Assembly (NCBI RefSeq): GCF_900445255.1 | Contig: NZ_UAPU01000006.1 | Coordinates: forward strand, 1 to 64,000 | DNA length: 64,000 nt | Source: Anaerobiospirillum thomasii | Lineage (GTDB): Bacteria; Pseudomonadota; Gammaproteobacteria; Enterobacterales; Succinivibrionaceae | Reading direction: 5' to 3' | In this document: one piece after another, positions 22,743 to 32,466 of the stretch | Position numbering within the stretch: position 1 is the first letter of the stretch | How the letters are laid out: each line of letters starts with the position of its first letter | Notes under the pieces: model-generated | Database searches by the model: none | What the model was told of the DNA's origin: nothing | What the model saw: the letters and a program-made list of their open reading frames with translations, nothing else | Translations under genes and position numbers: made by a program

Positions 22743-24548
22743 ATGAATATTTTAATGGCTTTATCTCAGCTTGAGGTTACAGGTGCAGAAGTTTATGCCA
22801 CTACCATTTGTGATGAACTGATCAAAAGAGGTAATAAGGTTGTTATTGTCTCAGACACTCTTACAACCAAAACGCAGGCAGAATATATAAAAATCTGCTT
22901 TAACCAGAGAAAGCTTAAAAACAGAATTGAGCATGTAAAAGCACTGCTTAAAATTATAAAAGAGCATGATATTCAGGTTGTGCATGCCAACTCACGTGCC
23001 TCTTCCTGGAGCTGTGCCTTAGCCTGTGCCATAGCCAGAATTCCTTTAATAACAACAACTCATGGCCGTCAGCCTGTACATTTATCACGCAAAATCATAA
23101 AGGCCTTTGGTCAGCTTAGTATCTGTGTCTGTGAAAATATTCAAAAGCAGATTTGCAATGATCTTGGCTTTGATATTAATAAAACCAGGCTTATAAGAAA
23201 TCCTGTCAACGCCAAGACCTTTGAGTTCAGTCCACGAGATAAAAGAGATGATGGCATTATAAAGGTTGCCCTTATAGGTCGTCTGTCAGGCCCTAAGGGT
23301 GAGGTTGCAAAAGAGATTTTACATAGAGTAAAAGATCGTAAGAACATACAGCTTGATGTTATAGGTGGCAAGGATATACCTGATTTTCTGCAGCAGTACA
23401 CAGATTGTGACAATATCAATTTTGTAGGTTATGTAAGTAATGTCAATGACTACATTAAAAGCAGTGATGTTGTAATTGGAGCCGGGCGTGTTGCCATTGA
23501 AGCCTGCCTGTGTGGCAGACCTGTCATAGCAGTTGGCGAGGCTATATATGAAGGACCTCTTAATACCAGCAGTATTGCCAAGGCTCTTTGCTCAAACTTT
23601 GGAGATATCAATACCAAAAAGCAGTGTCTTTTTAATTTTGAAAATTTAATCACTGATATAAAGGCGGCAGCAAGCTTATCAGATTCCGAGCTTTTAGCTC
23701 TAAAAGATATTGTTATTAAAGAATTTAATCTTAGCAATATTGTAGATAGCATTGAAAAGATTTACTCTCATGCATATGTTGTCTATAAAAAATATGAAAT
23801 GCCTGTAATCATGTATCATCGTGTTATATGCTCTGAAAGTGAAAAAGGTGTACATGGCACCTATATAAGCAAAGAGAAATTTATAGCGCAGATGCAGTAT
23901 CTTAAAGATCATAACTATAAGACAGTTACCTTTAAGGATTTAGCTGATAACAGGTACAAAGAGCGCTTTAACAAAGGCAATAAATATGTAATTTTAACCT
24001 TTGATGATGGCTATACGGATAATTACACCACAGCCTTTCCTATATTAAAGGAGTTTGGCTTTAAGGCTGTTATCTTCTTACTATCTGATGCCACCTACAA
24101 TAAGTGGGATGCTGATAACAAAGACAATCCTGAGAAAAAGCTGTCTTTAATGAGTGAAGATCAGATTCAGGAAATGATGGATTATGGCATTGAATTTGGT
24201 ATACACACAAGACATCATCCACGTTTACATCAGATATCATTGCAAGAGGCTACAGATGAGATCCTAAAGAGCAAGGAGATATTAGAGAGCCGTTATCAGA
24301 TACCATTTATAACCTTTGCCTACCCTTATGGTGACTTAAACGAAGAAGTTAAAGAAATAGTAAGATCATCAGGTGTTACCTTTGCTGTTGCCGCCGACTC
24401 AGGAGATATAAGCTTTGATTCAGATCTGATGCAGATCAGGCGTATAGGTATTTTTCCGGGCAATTCACTGTCAACCTTTAAGCGCAAGGTCTCAGGCTGG
24501 TATAACTTTAGAAAAATGAAAAGAGAGATGAGGACTAAAAAGCTATGA
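22743..24548 (+). CDS. Glycosyltransferase (GT4-like) fused to polysaccharide deacetylase
   Basis: A 601-residue fusion. Residues ~1-350 are a GT-B glycosyltransferase of GT4 type: LEVTGAEVYATTICDEL near the start, VALIGRLSGPKGEVAKEIL, and GRVAIEACLCGRPVIAVGEA as donor-binding segment. From ~355 to 600 is a NodB polysaccharide deacetylase: PVIMYHRVI, the metal-binding LTFDDGYTDNY, the His motif FGIHTRHHPRLH and FAYPYGDLNEEV. No signal peptide is visible, so the enzyme is cytoplasmic. It could transfer a sugar and deacetylate the product, for example in lipopolysaccharide or capsule modification. A ribosome site AAAGGTG precedes the start. Confidence 0.88.
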   Translation: MNILMALSQLEVTGAEVYATTICDELIKRGNKVVIVSDTLTTKTQAEYIKICFNQRKLKNRIEHVKALLKIIKEHDIQVVHANSRASSWSCALACAIARIPLITTTHGRQPVHLSRKIIKAFGQLSICVCENIQKQICNDLGFDINKTRLIRNPVNAKTFEFSPRDKRDDGIIKVALIGRLSGPKGEVAKEILHRVKDRKNIQLDVIGGKDIPDFLQQYTDCDNINFVGYVSNVNDYIKSSDVVIGAGRVAIEACLCGRPVIAVGEAIYEGPLNTSSIAKALCSNFGDINTKKQCLFNFENLITDIKAAASLSDSELLALKDIVIKEFNLSNIVDSIEKIYSHAYVVYKKYEMPVIMYHRVICSESEKGVHGTYISKEKFIAQMQYLKDHNYKTVTFKDLADNRYKERFNKGNKYVILTFDDGYTDNYTTAFPILKEFGFKAVIFLLSDATYNKWDADNKDNPEKKLSLMSEDQIQEMMDYGIEFGIHTRHHPRLHQISLQEATDEILKSKEILESRYQIPFITFAYPYGDLNEEVKEIVRSSGVTFAVAADSGDISFDSDLMQIRRIGIFPGNSLSTFKRKVSGWYNFRKMKREMRTKKL

Positions 24549-24553
24549 TTTAA

Positions 24554-24583
24554 GGCACAGAGTAAATCTGTGCCAGATTTTAG
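24554..24583 (+). terminator. Terminator between convergent fusion gene and rpoS
   Basis: GGCACAGA (24554-24561), loop GTAAA, TCTGTGCC (24567-24574) followed by AGATTTTAG. It begins 6 nt after the stop of the glycosyltransferase-deacetylase gene. Confidence 0.6.
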
Positions 24584-24584
24584 T

Positions 24585-25565
24585 TCACTCGCTATAGTTG
24601 TTGTTATTATTAAAGCCGTATTTGATAAGAAGTCGTTTTAAAGAGATTAAAGTTTCATTTTGAATCTGTCTTACCCTCTCACGTGTAAGACTTAACTCAT
24701 TACTTATCTCCTCAAGAGTTTTAATATCATGTCCACCAAGACCATAGCGGTGCAGCACAACAACCTGCTGTTTTGGCTTTAGTGCATCAAACCACTCTTT
24801 GATAATACTCTCAAGCTCAAGATTATCTACATAGGCATTAGGTGATATGGCATTTTCATCTGCTATGATATCAAGCAGAGTACCTTCTTTGCCATCATCC
24901 TTGCCAGACTGATTTTGCAGGTTGTAATCTAATGATATTGTGTTTTCAGTAAGATAAAGCATGCTGTTGACATAATCTTCATCCTTTCCCATAAACTCAG
25001 CTATCTTTTTTGATGAAATATTGCTGTCATGATGCTTAAGCTCCAGAGCCTTTTTGGCTCGCAGCACAGCATTAATATCTTTTATGATGTAATTGGGAAG
25101 TCTTACAATACGGGACTGGCGCATAATAGACTGCTCAATGGCCTGTCTTATCCACCATGTTGCATATGTAGAGAATTTAAAACCACGTGACGGATCAAAC
25201 TTCTTGACGGCATGAATAAGCCCCAGATTGCCCTCTTCTATAAGATCTAGCATCTGCACGCCACGGGCTTTATATTCCATTGCATTTTTGACCACAAGCC
25301 TTAAATTGGCTGTAATCATTTTATCTATTGCCTCTTTATCTCCCTGCTGGGCTCTACTTCCATATTCAAACTCTTCTTTAGCTGTCAAAAGCGGGATCTG
25401 ACGTATTGAGGCAAAATAAGACTGCAAAATGCTGTCTGATGAACGTGATGGAGCCTGATTCTGTTTGCTCTCATCACTGTGTCCATCATCTTTATCATTA
25501 CCCGATGAAATATTACTGTTATTTAAATTTGTATCTTCATAATTAATTTCATCGTCATTATGCAT
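24585..25565 (-). CDS. rpoS: RNA polymerase sigma factor RpoS
   Basis: 326-residue sigma-70 family factor of the stationary-phase type. After an acidic N-terminus it has region 1.2 (DSILQSYFASIRQIPLL), region 2 (RLVVKNAMEYKARGVQMLDLIEEGNLGLIHAVKKFDPSRGFKFSTYATWWIRQAIEQSIM in order, with the -10-binding part) and region 4 (LEEISNELSLTRERVRQIQNETL). The linkage to nlpD upstream is diagnostic for RpoS rather than RpoD. The gene follows nlpD by 29 nt; in enterics an rpoS promoter lies within nlpD. Confidence 0.95.
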   Translation of the reverse strand: MHNDDEINYEDTNLNNSNISSGNDKDDGHSDESKQNQAPSRSSDSILQSYFASIRQIPLLTAKEEFEYGSRAQQGDKEAIDKMITANLRLVVKNAMEYKARGVQMLDLIEEGNLGLIHAVKKFDPSRGFKFSTYATWWIRQAIEQSIMRQSRIVRLPNYIIKDINAVLRAKKALELKHHDSNISSKKIAEFMGKDEDYVNSMLYLTENTISLDYNLQNQSGKDDGKEGTLLDIIADENAISPNAYVDNLELESIIKEWFDALKPKQQVVVLHRYGLGGHDIKTLEEISNELSLTRERVRQIQNETLISLKRLLIKYGFNNNNNYSE

Positions 25566-25594
25566 CTTTTACTCCTAATGCATAGTTTGTTTTT

Positions 25595-26941
25595 TTATTT
25601 TGGCAGATAGCTAAGAGGATTGACTGACTGTCCTCTGTAGCGTACCTCAAAGTGCAGACGTACACTCTCTGTATCAGTAGATCCCATGCGGGCAATCTGC
25701 TGACCGCGTTTTACCTTCTGACCCTCTTTTACTAAAAGAGCATCATTATGAGCATAGGCTGACAGGAATTCATTGTCATGATTGATAATAATCAGATTTC
25801 CATAGCCACGCAGAGCACTGCCGGCATATACTACCTGTCCGTCAGCTGCAGAGAGGATCTGCTGACCGCGTGTACCTGCAATATCAATACCTTTATTGCC
25901 CTGCTCTGCAAGTGAGAACTGTTTTATAACCTTACCCTGAGTTGGCCACATCCAGCTTACACCACCAACCTGTCTTGTCTTACCTGCTATAACCGGAGTT
26001 GTCACAACAGCAGGTACCGGTGTTTTATCCACTTTCTTGTCAGTGCTTGCAACAGGTTTTCTGCCAGCAACAGGTACTTCTTTTTCAATATTATTCTTTT
26101 GTGTATTAGGAGCACTGTCAACTCTGGCAAGATATAGCTTCTGACCCACATTTAGAGCATATGGCTCCTTTAAATCATTGACACCTGCCAAAAATGAAGG
26201 TGACTGACCATAGGCTTTAGCTACAGAATACAGGGTATCTCCTCTTTTAACTATATAGACAGGAGCCTGTGATGATTTTATATTTAATCTTATAGTCTGT
26301 CCTACATTGATATTATAAGGAGCGCTTATATTATTTCTCTTGGCCAGATCTCTAAAATCAAGACCGTATCTAAAGGCAATTGAGTATAAGGTATCGCCTC
26401 TGACCACAGTATATGTGTCAGGCGCATTTGACAGCGGGACTATAACAGGGTTGCCTACAACTACACTGCCGCCCTCTGCCCTTCTTTTCTCCTCTGCCTT
26501 TTTGTTTAACTCAGCAATGGCCTTGGCATCTGACTCATCAGGTATATATGGCTTGACAATACCTACCTGTGTATCTGAGCCATAGGTTACCGATCTGTTA
26601 GGTACCTTCTGTACTGTGCTTACACTTTGATCTGGTACATAGGCAACAGGAGTGCGACTTGCAGTACCTGTTGAATATATTGTATTTTGTGTGGCAGCTG
26701 GGCTGCTTGTATATACAGGGCCAGACATGGAGACATCCTGATCCATAGCTACGCTGGATGAGCTGCTGTTATACACCTGATTTACCACAGGAGCCTGATT
26801 TACATGATAGCTTTGTTTTGCATCAACTACACGTGATGAGCCACTATAATCTCTGTTACTGCTTTGCTGACATCCAATTAAAGTTAGGGCACATACTAAG
26901 GAAATACACAGAAGTTTTTGTTTATTTTGCAAACATTTCAT
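25595..26941 (-). CDS. nlpD: Murein hydrolase activator NlpD
   Basis: 448-residue outer-membrane lipoprotein. The lipobox is LTLIGCQQ with Cys ~24. Two LysM domains follow (TYTVVRGDTLYSIAFRYGL ~170 and VYIVKRGDTLYSVAKAYGQ ~230), then a C-terminal M23/LytM domain (~345-447). The metal ligands of active M23 enzymes are degenerate (GNKGIDIAGTRG without the first His, and RLHFEVRY), as expected for NlpD, which activates the amidase AmiC during division rather than cutting itself. Having two LysM domains instead of one is somewhat unusual. Its start overlaps the yqaA end by 20 nt. Confidence 0.93.
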   Translation of the reverse strand: MKCLQNKQKLLCISLVCALTLIGCQQSSNRDYSGSSRVVDAKQSYHVNQAPVVNQVYNSSSSSVAMDQDVSMSGPVYTSSPAATQNTIYSTGTASRTPVAYVPDQSVSTVQKVPNRSVTYGSDTQVGIVKPYIPDESDAKAIAELNKKAEEKRRAEGGSVVVGNPVIVPLSNAPDTYTVVRGDTLYSIAFRYGLDFRDLAKRNNISAPYNINVGQTIRLNIKSSQAPVYIVKRGDTLYSVAKAYGQSPSFLAGVNDLKEPYALNVGQKLYLARVDSAPNTQKNNIEKEVPVAGRKPVASTDKKVDKTPVPAVVTTPVIAGKTRQVGGVSWMWPTQGKVIKQFSLAEQGNKGIDIAGTRGQQILSAADGQVVYAGSALRGYGNLIIINHDNEFLSAYAHNDALLVKEGQKVKRGQQIARMGSTDTESVRLHFEVRYRGQSVNPLSYLPK

Positions 26942-27548
26942 AAATTATATAAACCGTAATCAATACAACACAGATCCAGCCGATTATATCTATATAGCGA
27001 CGCAGAGCATGCTCCATGCGTTCGCCACCAAATTTTATAATTCCAGCAACCAGGAAGAATCTTGCGCCACGACCTACAAAAGATACTAACACAAAATTAA
27101 GTATTGTGAGCATACCTGCACTTGAAGTACTTGCTACACTTTCTGCCGCAACTACTCCAGATGTGACAGCTATCACCTTATATGGAATAGGAGTAAAAGC
27201 GCCTACAAAAATCATTAAAATACCATATTCTTTGGTAAACCAGTTGCGCACTGTATCCATTGAATCCTGATAGTTCAACCATTGTATTATATCTGCAATA
27301 TAAGGATCGTATATAAAATAACCAAGATAATAACCGCACACCGCACCAAGCACCGAGGAGACAACTGTCACAGTGGCCAATGAAAAAGCTCTATTTGGCT
27401 TTGCAAGGCACATAGGTGCAAGCATTACATCTGGCGGAATAGGCCAGAAAATTGACTCAATAAATGTATTTATAGATAAAAACCATACGGCTTTTGGGTG
27501 TTTGGCAAGCTTAATGCAGACCTCATATAAATATGAGAAAATATTCAT
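26922..27548 (-). CDS. yqaA: YqaA/DedA-family membrane protein
   Basis: 208 residues with about five hydrophobic segments and the SNARE-associated (DedA superfamily) signature: FIESIFWPIPPDVMLAP (~28-44), GAVCGYYLGYFI (~68) and the reentrant-loop motif VGAFTPIPYKVIAVTSG (~114-130), with the conserved FTPIPYK. Members are thought to transport lipids or maintain membrane potential. The family is commonly linked to nlpD/surE/ispF loci in gammaproteobacteria. Here surE and pcm, usual neighbours, are absent. Overlaps nlpD by 20 nt. Confidence 0.88.
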   Translation of the reverse strand: MNIFSYLYEVCIKLAKHPKAVWFLSINTFIESIFWPIPPDVMLAPMCLAKPNRAFSLATVTVVSSVLGAVCGYYLGYFIYDPYIADIIQWLNYQDSMDTVRNWFTKEYGILMIFVGAFTPIPYKVIAVTSGVVAAESVASTSSAGMLTILNFVLVSFVGRGARFFLVAGIIKFGGERMEHALRRYIDIIGWICVVLITVYIIYEMFAK

Positions 27549-27560
27549 GAAAATCCTTAT

Positions 27561-28034
27561 TTATTTTTTCTGCAACAGCACTACAGCCTCAACTGCAATA
27601 CCTTCTTTGCGACCGGTAAAGCCAAGCTTTTCTGTAGTGGTTGCTTTTATACTTACAGCATCAAGGCTGATATTTAAATCTTCGGCTACATTCTGACGCA
27701 TAGCCATTTCATATGGAGCCATTTTTGGAACCTGCGCTAATATTGTCACATCAAGATTAGAAACAACATAGCCTTTGGCAAAAATTCTTGAATAGACATC
27801 TCTTAACAGAACTCTGCTGTCTATATTCTCAAAGTTTTTATCATTGTCAGGATAAAGCTGGCCAATATCTCCAAGAGCCAGAGCGCCAAGCAGTGCATCA
27901 CATATGGCATGCAATACTACATCACCATCTGAGTGAGCAATAAGGCCAAACTCATATGGAACTGCAACGCCGCCTAAAATACAAGGGCCTTCACCGCCAA
28001 ATTTATGAACATCAAATCCGTGACCTATTCGCAT
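27561..28034 (-). CDS. ispF: 2-C-methyl-D-erythritol 2,4-cyclodiphosphate synthase IspF
   Basis: 157 residues with all IspF motifs: metal-binding [16 protein letters not shown] (Asp8, His10), [24 protein letters not shown] (second metal His) and the C-terminal [22 protein letters not shown]. It catalyses formation of the cyclodiphosphate in the non-mevalonate isoprenoid pathway as a homotrimer. It overlaps the end of ispD by 10 nt, so the two consecutive steps of the pathway are co-translated. Confidence 0.97.
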   Translation of the reverse strand: MRIGHGFDVHKFGGEGPCILGGVAVPYEFGLIAHSDGDVVLHAICDALLGALALGDIGQLYPDNDKNFENIDSRVLLRDVYSRIFAKGYVVSNLDVTILAQVPKMAPYEMAMRQNVAEDLNISLDAVSIKATTTEKLGFTGRKEGIAVEAVVLLQKK

Positions 28035-28720
28035 TTTCTTCCTCTATATTCAAAAAGAGCATTGGCAATAAACAAATCATCCTGCGTGGTTATTTTGATA
28101 TTATCACTGCGACCACTTACAAGTTTTACCTTAAATCCGGCGCGCTCCATAGCAGATGCTTCATCTGTTATCAATGCATTGTTTAAAAAGCCATCCTGCA
28201 GCGCTTTTATCAGATCTTTGGTTTTAAACAGCTGCGGAGTAAAGGCTCTGAACATATGTGATCTATCCACTGTTTTGGCAATCAAGCCATCACTTTCAAG
28301 CTTTAAGGTATCACTTACAGCCGAGCACAAAATACCGCCTGAGCAGTCATCAGCAATAGCCGCATCTACAAGTTTATTTACATCATGTTCAGTAAGTAGT
28401 GGTCTGGCCGCATCATGCACCATGACATACTCAGTACTGCTTTGATAAAGCCCTGCAAGCACACTGTCAGCTCTTTCCTTACCGCCCTGAGCCAGTTTTA
28501 TTTTTTTATGAGAGGCTATAGGCAGGCTTTTAAAATAGCTGTCTTCTTTGGACAGTACAACTATAATATTGTTTATGTATGGCAGATTTAAAAATACAGA
28601 TATAGTATGCGCAATAATTTCAATATTCTGAATTTTTAAATACTGTTTAGGTATGGAACTTCCCATGCGGCTACCTACTCCTGCAGCAGGTATTACCACA
28701 TCAAGCAGAATGTTGCGCAT
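28025..28720 (-). CDS. ispD: 2-C-methyl-D-erythritol 4-phosphate cytidylyltransferase IspD
   Basis: 231 residues from ATG 28720, which has GAGGG 7 nt upstream; the open frame extends to a TTG at 28732 but that would put the ribosome site inside the gene. The nucleotide-binding signature [21 protein letters not shown] is at the start, followed by [16 protein letters not shown] (~104) and the C-terminal [15 protein letters not shown]. It attaches CMP to methylerythritol phosphate in isoprenoid synthesis. Followed by ispF with a 10-nt overlap and preceded by ftsB. Confidence 0.95.
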   Translation of the reverse strand: MRNILLDVVIPAAGVGSRMGSSIPKQYLKIQNIEIIAHTISVFLNLPYINNIIVVLSKEDSYFKSLPIASHKKIKLAQGGKERADSVLAGLYQSSTEYVMVHDAARPLLTEHDVNKLVDAAIADDCSGGILCSAVSDTLKLESDGLIAKTVDRSHMFRAFTPQLFKTKDLIKALQDGFLNNALITDEASAMERAGFKVKLVSGRSDNIKITTQDDLFIANALFEYRGRKCE

Positions 28721-28738
28721 TGAAACCCTCAAGGCATG

Positions 28739-29044
28739 TTATTTATTGGATCGTATGACACGATAGAAGGTCTCATCAGGATAAATGAGACCAAGTTCAG
28801 AACGGGCAAGCTCTTCAATAGCTATATTACCCTGTTTAAGATCTAAAATCTCTTCTTCAATAGCAAGATTACGCTGCTTTAAAAGTTCAGATCTATACAG
28901 GGCCTTGTCAAGCTGCTTCTCCACAAATTCATGCTGCTGATAGCCATTGCGGCCAAAGAAAATATCATAGGCCAACAGTCCTATTAAGACTGTCAGCACT
29001 AAGGTTAAAACCTGCATCAGATCAATGCGAAAGAAGCGACCCAT
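28739..29044 (-). CDS. ftsB: Cell division protein FtsB
   Basis: 101 residues, single N-terminal membrane helix (~8-27, LMQVLTLVLTVLIGLLAYDIF) followed by a periplasmic coiled coil (~35-72) and the conserved C-terminal ARSELGLIYPDETFYRVI. FtsB joins FtsL and FtsQ in the divisome. The order ftsB-ispD-ispF is as in E. coli, but eno, which there lies between pyrG and ftsB, is missing: only 9 nt separate ftsB from pyrG. Confidence 0.93.
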   Translation of the reverse strand: MGRFFRIDLMQVLTLVLTVLIGLLAYDIFFGRNGYQQHEFVEKQLDKALYRSELLKQRNLAIEEEILDLKQGNIAIEELARSELGLIYPDETFYRVIRSNK

Positions 29045-29053
29045 ATCTGTTTA

Positions 29054-30718
<1,665 letters not shown>

Positions 30719-30854
30719 TTACATTTTAAAGAAAGATTATAACATGTTTGACGAAATTTAAAGCATTGAGCTTCAGATGTTTTGCAATGAATATATTAAA
30801 CTCCTACAATTTGTTAATGTAACAATTAAACAATATTCTTTATAAATCATGCAC

Positions 30855-32435
30855 TTAATCAATATAAACCTTTATTTTAGTGTAAATTTCTATACCAAAC
30901 AATTTAATCACTCTAGCTTTGAAGCCATGTTTTTTAAAAGATTTAACCTCTAAAATATAAGGTATTCCCTGAGATTTATAATTCACTCCCAAGTCTTTGA
31001 ATCTAGACAGACTTTCTTTTGTTATTTGATATGGCCTACTTTCTTGGAGAAACCTGCTTACATATACAGCATTGCATAAAACGCAGAGATCATTACTTTG
31101 AGCATAATCTATCTCATTGGAAAGATCCTGCACCATATGCTGTTTAGGGGCTATTCTATAAAGATCCTGTATTTTTTTTCTCCAGGCTTCTGGGGACTGA
31201 TTCTGTATTAGAGATACTGTCTGTTCTGATAGAAGCTTTTCAGCATAACTTTGATCATTTAAAGCTTTTTTGGCTTTATATATAAAATCTGATGACGTTA
31301 AACAAAAGCCAGATGTTTTTGCTAAATAGTCAAACTGAGGATAAGGACAGTTTAAAGTTAAAACTGGAGCACCAAATGAAATAGCATCTATACATGCTGT
31401 TCCACCACAAAGAGGATAAGAGTCTAAATAAAGATCAGCAGCCTGCAAGTATTTTGTATATCCCTTATCAAAATCAATAAATCCTAAAAGTTTAACTTTG
31501 CCATCGGACCTTGAAGCCAAATCTTGCCACTCGTGGCTTTTATTGCTAATTCCAATTACATAACATAATGTATCTTCATCTAAGATAGCTTCTAAATATT
31601 TAATAAAGCTTTCTGAACAAATAGTTTTATATCTTAATTCTCCACCACTTGTAACAATAATTTTTTTATCTAAAGGAATACCAAGTGTTTTTCTAACACC
31701 GTCTTTAGAACTGTGGTTTAAACTAATCGGCTTTGACGGAACACCCAAATTAAAAACTTTATGTATAGAACGATATATATTTGTTACTGGATCATCTTTC
31801 TTTAAATCAATCACTAGATCCGCAATGCACTTGCCAATCCAAGGTCTGTGACTTGCATGATTATAAAATAATACTGGTCGAGAAAACTCTTTTACACCAA
31901 AAGCCAGAATAGGAATAGGATCATCCATATGCGTATGTAAAATTACATATTCATATTGCATACATATCTTTCTTATTTCTTGTACTTTATCAATTAAAGG
32001 GATATCTCCAAATAAAATGTACTCTCCGCCAGTTTTAGCAATATTTTCAGCTAAGACCTTAAACTCCCTAGAGTTTTGAGATGTAAAAAGTACACTATGC
32101 CTCTCACCTTCTTCTGCGTTTTCTATCCAACGCTCTACAACTCTTGTATGACCTCCAGTATGAGAAGCTTTACTCATGATATGGATTACAGACTTTCGCT
32201 GATATCCTATGTTATCAATATCTATTTTTATAGTTTGTGCGTATTCTAAAAAGAATTGTTCTAATTTTGTTGATGTAAAATATCCTGTACAAAATTCTGT
32301 AAAATACTCAGATGCAAAGCGTGCTATATCGTACTTGACACTCAAATCATGCTCTTTATCTAAATAGCATAGTAAATTCTCAAAATTCTTCCTATATAAA
32401 TCAATTTTATAATATAGATCAGAGTAAATATTCAT
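30855..32435 (-). CDS. Glycosyltransferase-like protein, 526 aa
   Basis: An unusual protein with a GT-B-like core. Around residue 105 is HIMSKASHTGGHTRVVERWIE, a phosphate-loop-like acceptor-side motif, and around 330-345 comes LDSYPLCGGTACIDAISFGA, similar to the donor-binding end of O-GlcNAc-transferase-like or LPS glycosyltransferases. The first ~90 and last ~90 residues match nothing I know. The gene is more A+T-rich than pyrG and relA, between which it is inserted (about 150 nt to pyrG, 31 nt to relA). Probably a surface polysaccharide or protein glycosyltransferase acquired by transfer; substrate unknown. Confidence 0.65.
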   Translation of the reverse strand: MNIYSDLYYKIDLYRKNFENLLCYLDKEHDLSVKYDIARFASEYFTEFCTGYFTSTKLEQFFLEYAQTIKIDIDNIGYQRKSVIHIMSKASHTGGHTRVVERWIENAEEGERHSVLFTSQNSREFKVLAENIAKTGGEYILFGDIPLIDKVQEIRKICMQYEYVILHTHMDDPIPILAFGVKEFSRPVLFYNHASHRPWIGKCIADLVIDLKKDDPVTNIYRSIHKVFNLGVPSKPISLNHSSKDGVRKTLGIPLDKKIIVTSGGELRYKTICSESFIKYLEAILDEDTLCYVIGISNKSHEWQDLASRSDGKVKLLGFIDFDKGYTKYLQAADLYLDSYPLCGGTACIDAISFGAPVLTLNCPYPQFDYLAKTSGFCLTSSDFIYKAKKALNDQSYAEKLLSEQTVSLIQNQSPEAWRKKIQDLYRIAPKQHMVQDLSNEIDYAQSNDLCVLCNAVYVSRFLQESRPYQITKESLSRFKDLGVNYKSQGIPYILEVKSFKKHGFKARVIKLFGIEIYTKIKVYID

Positions 32436-32466
32436 TTACATTCCTTTTTATAAAACTCTCTTATAA

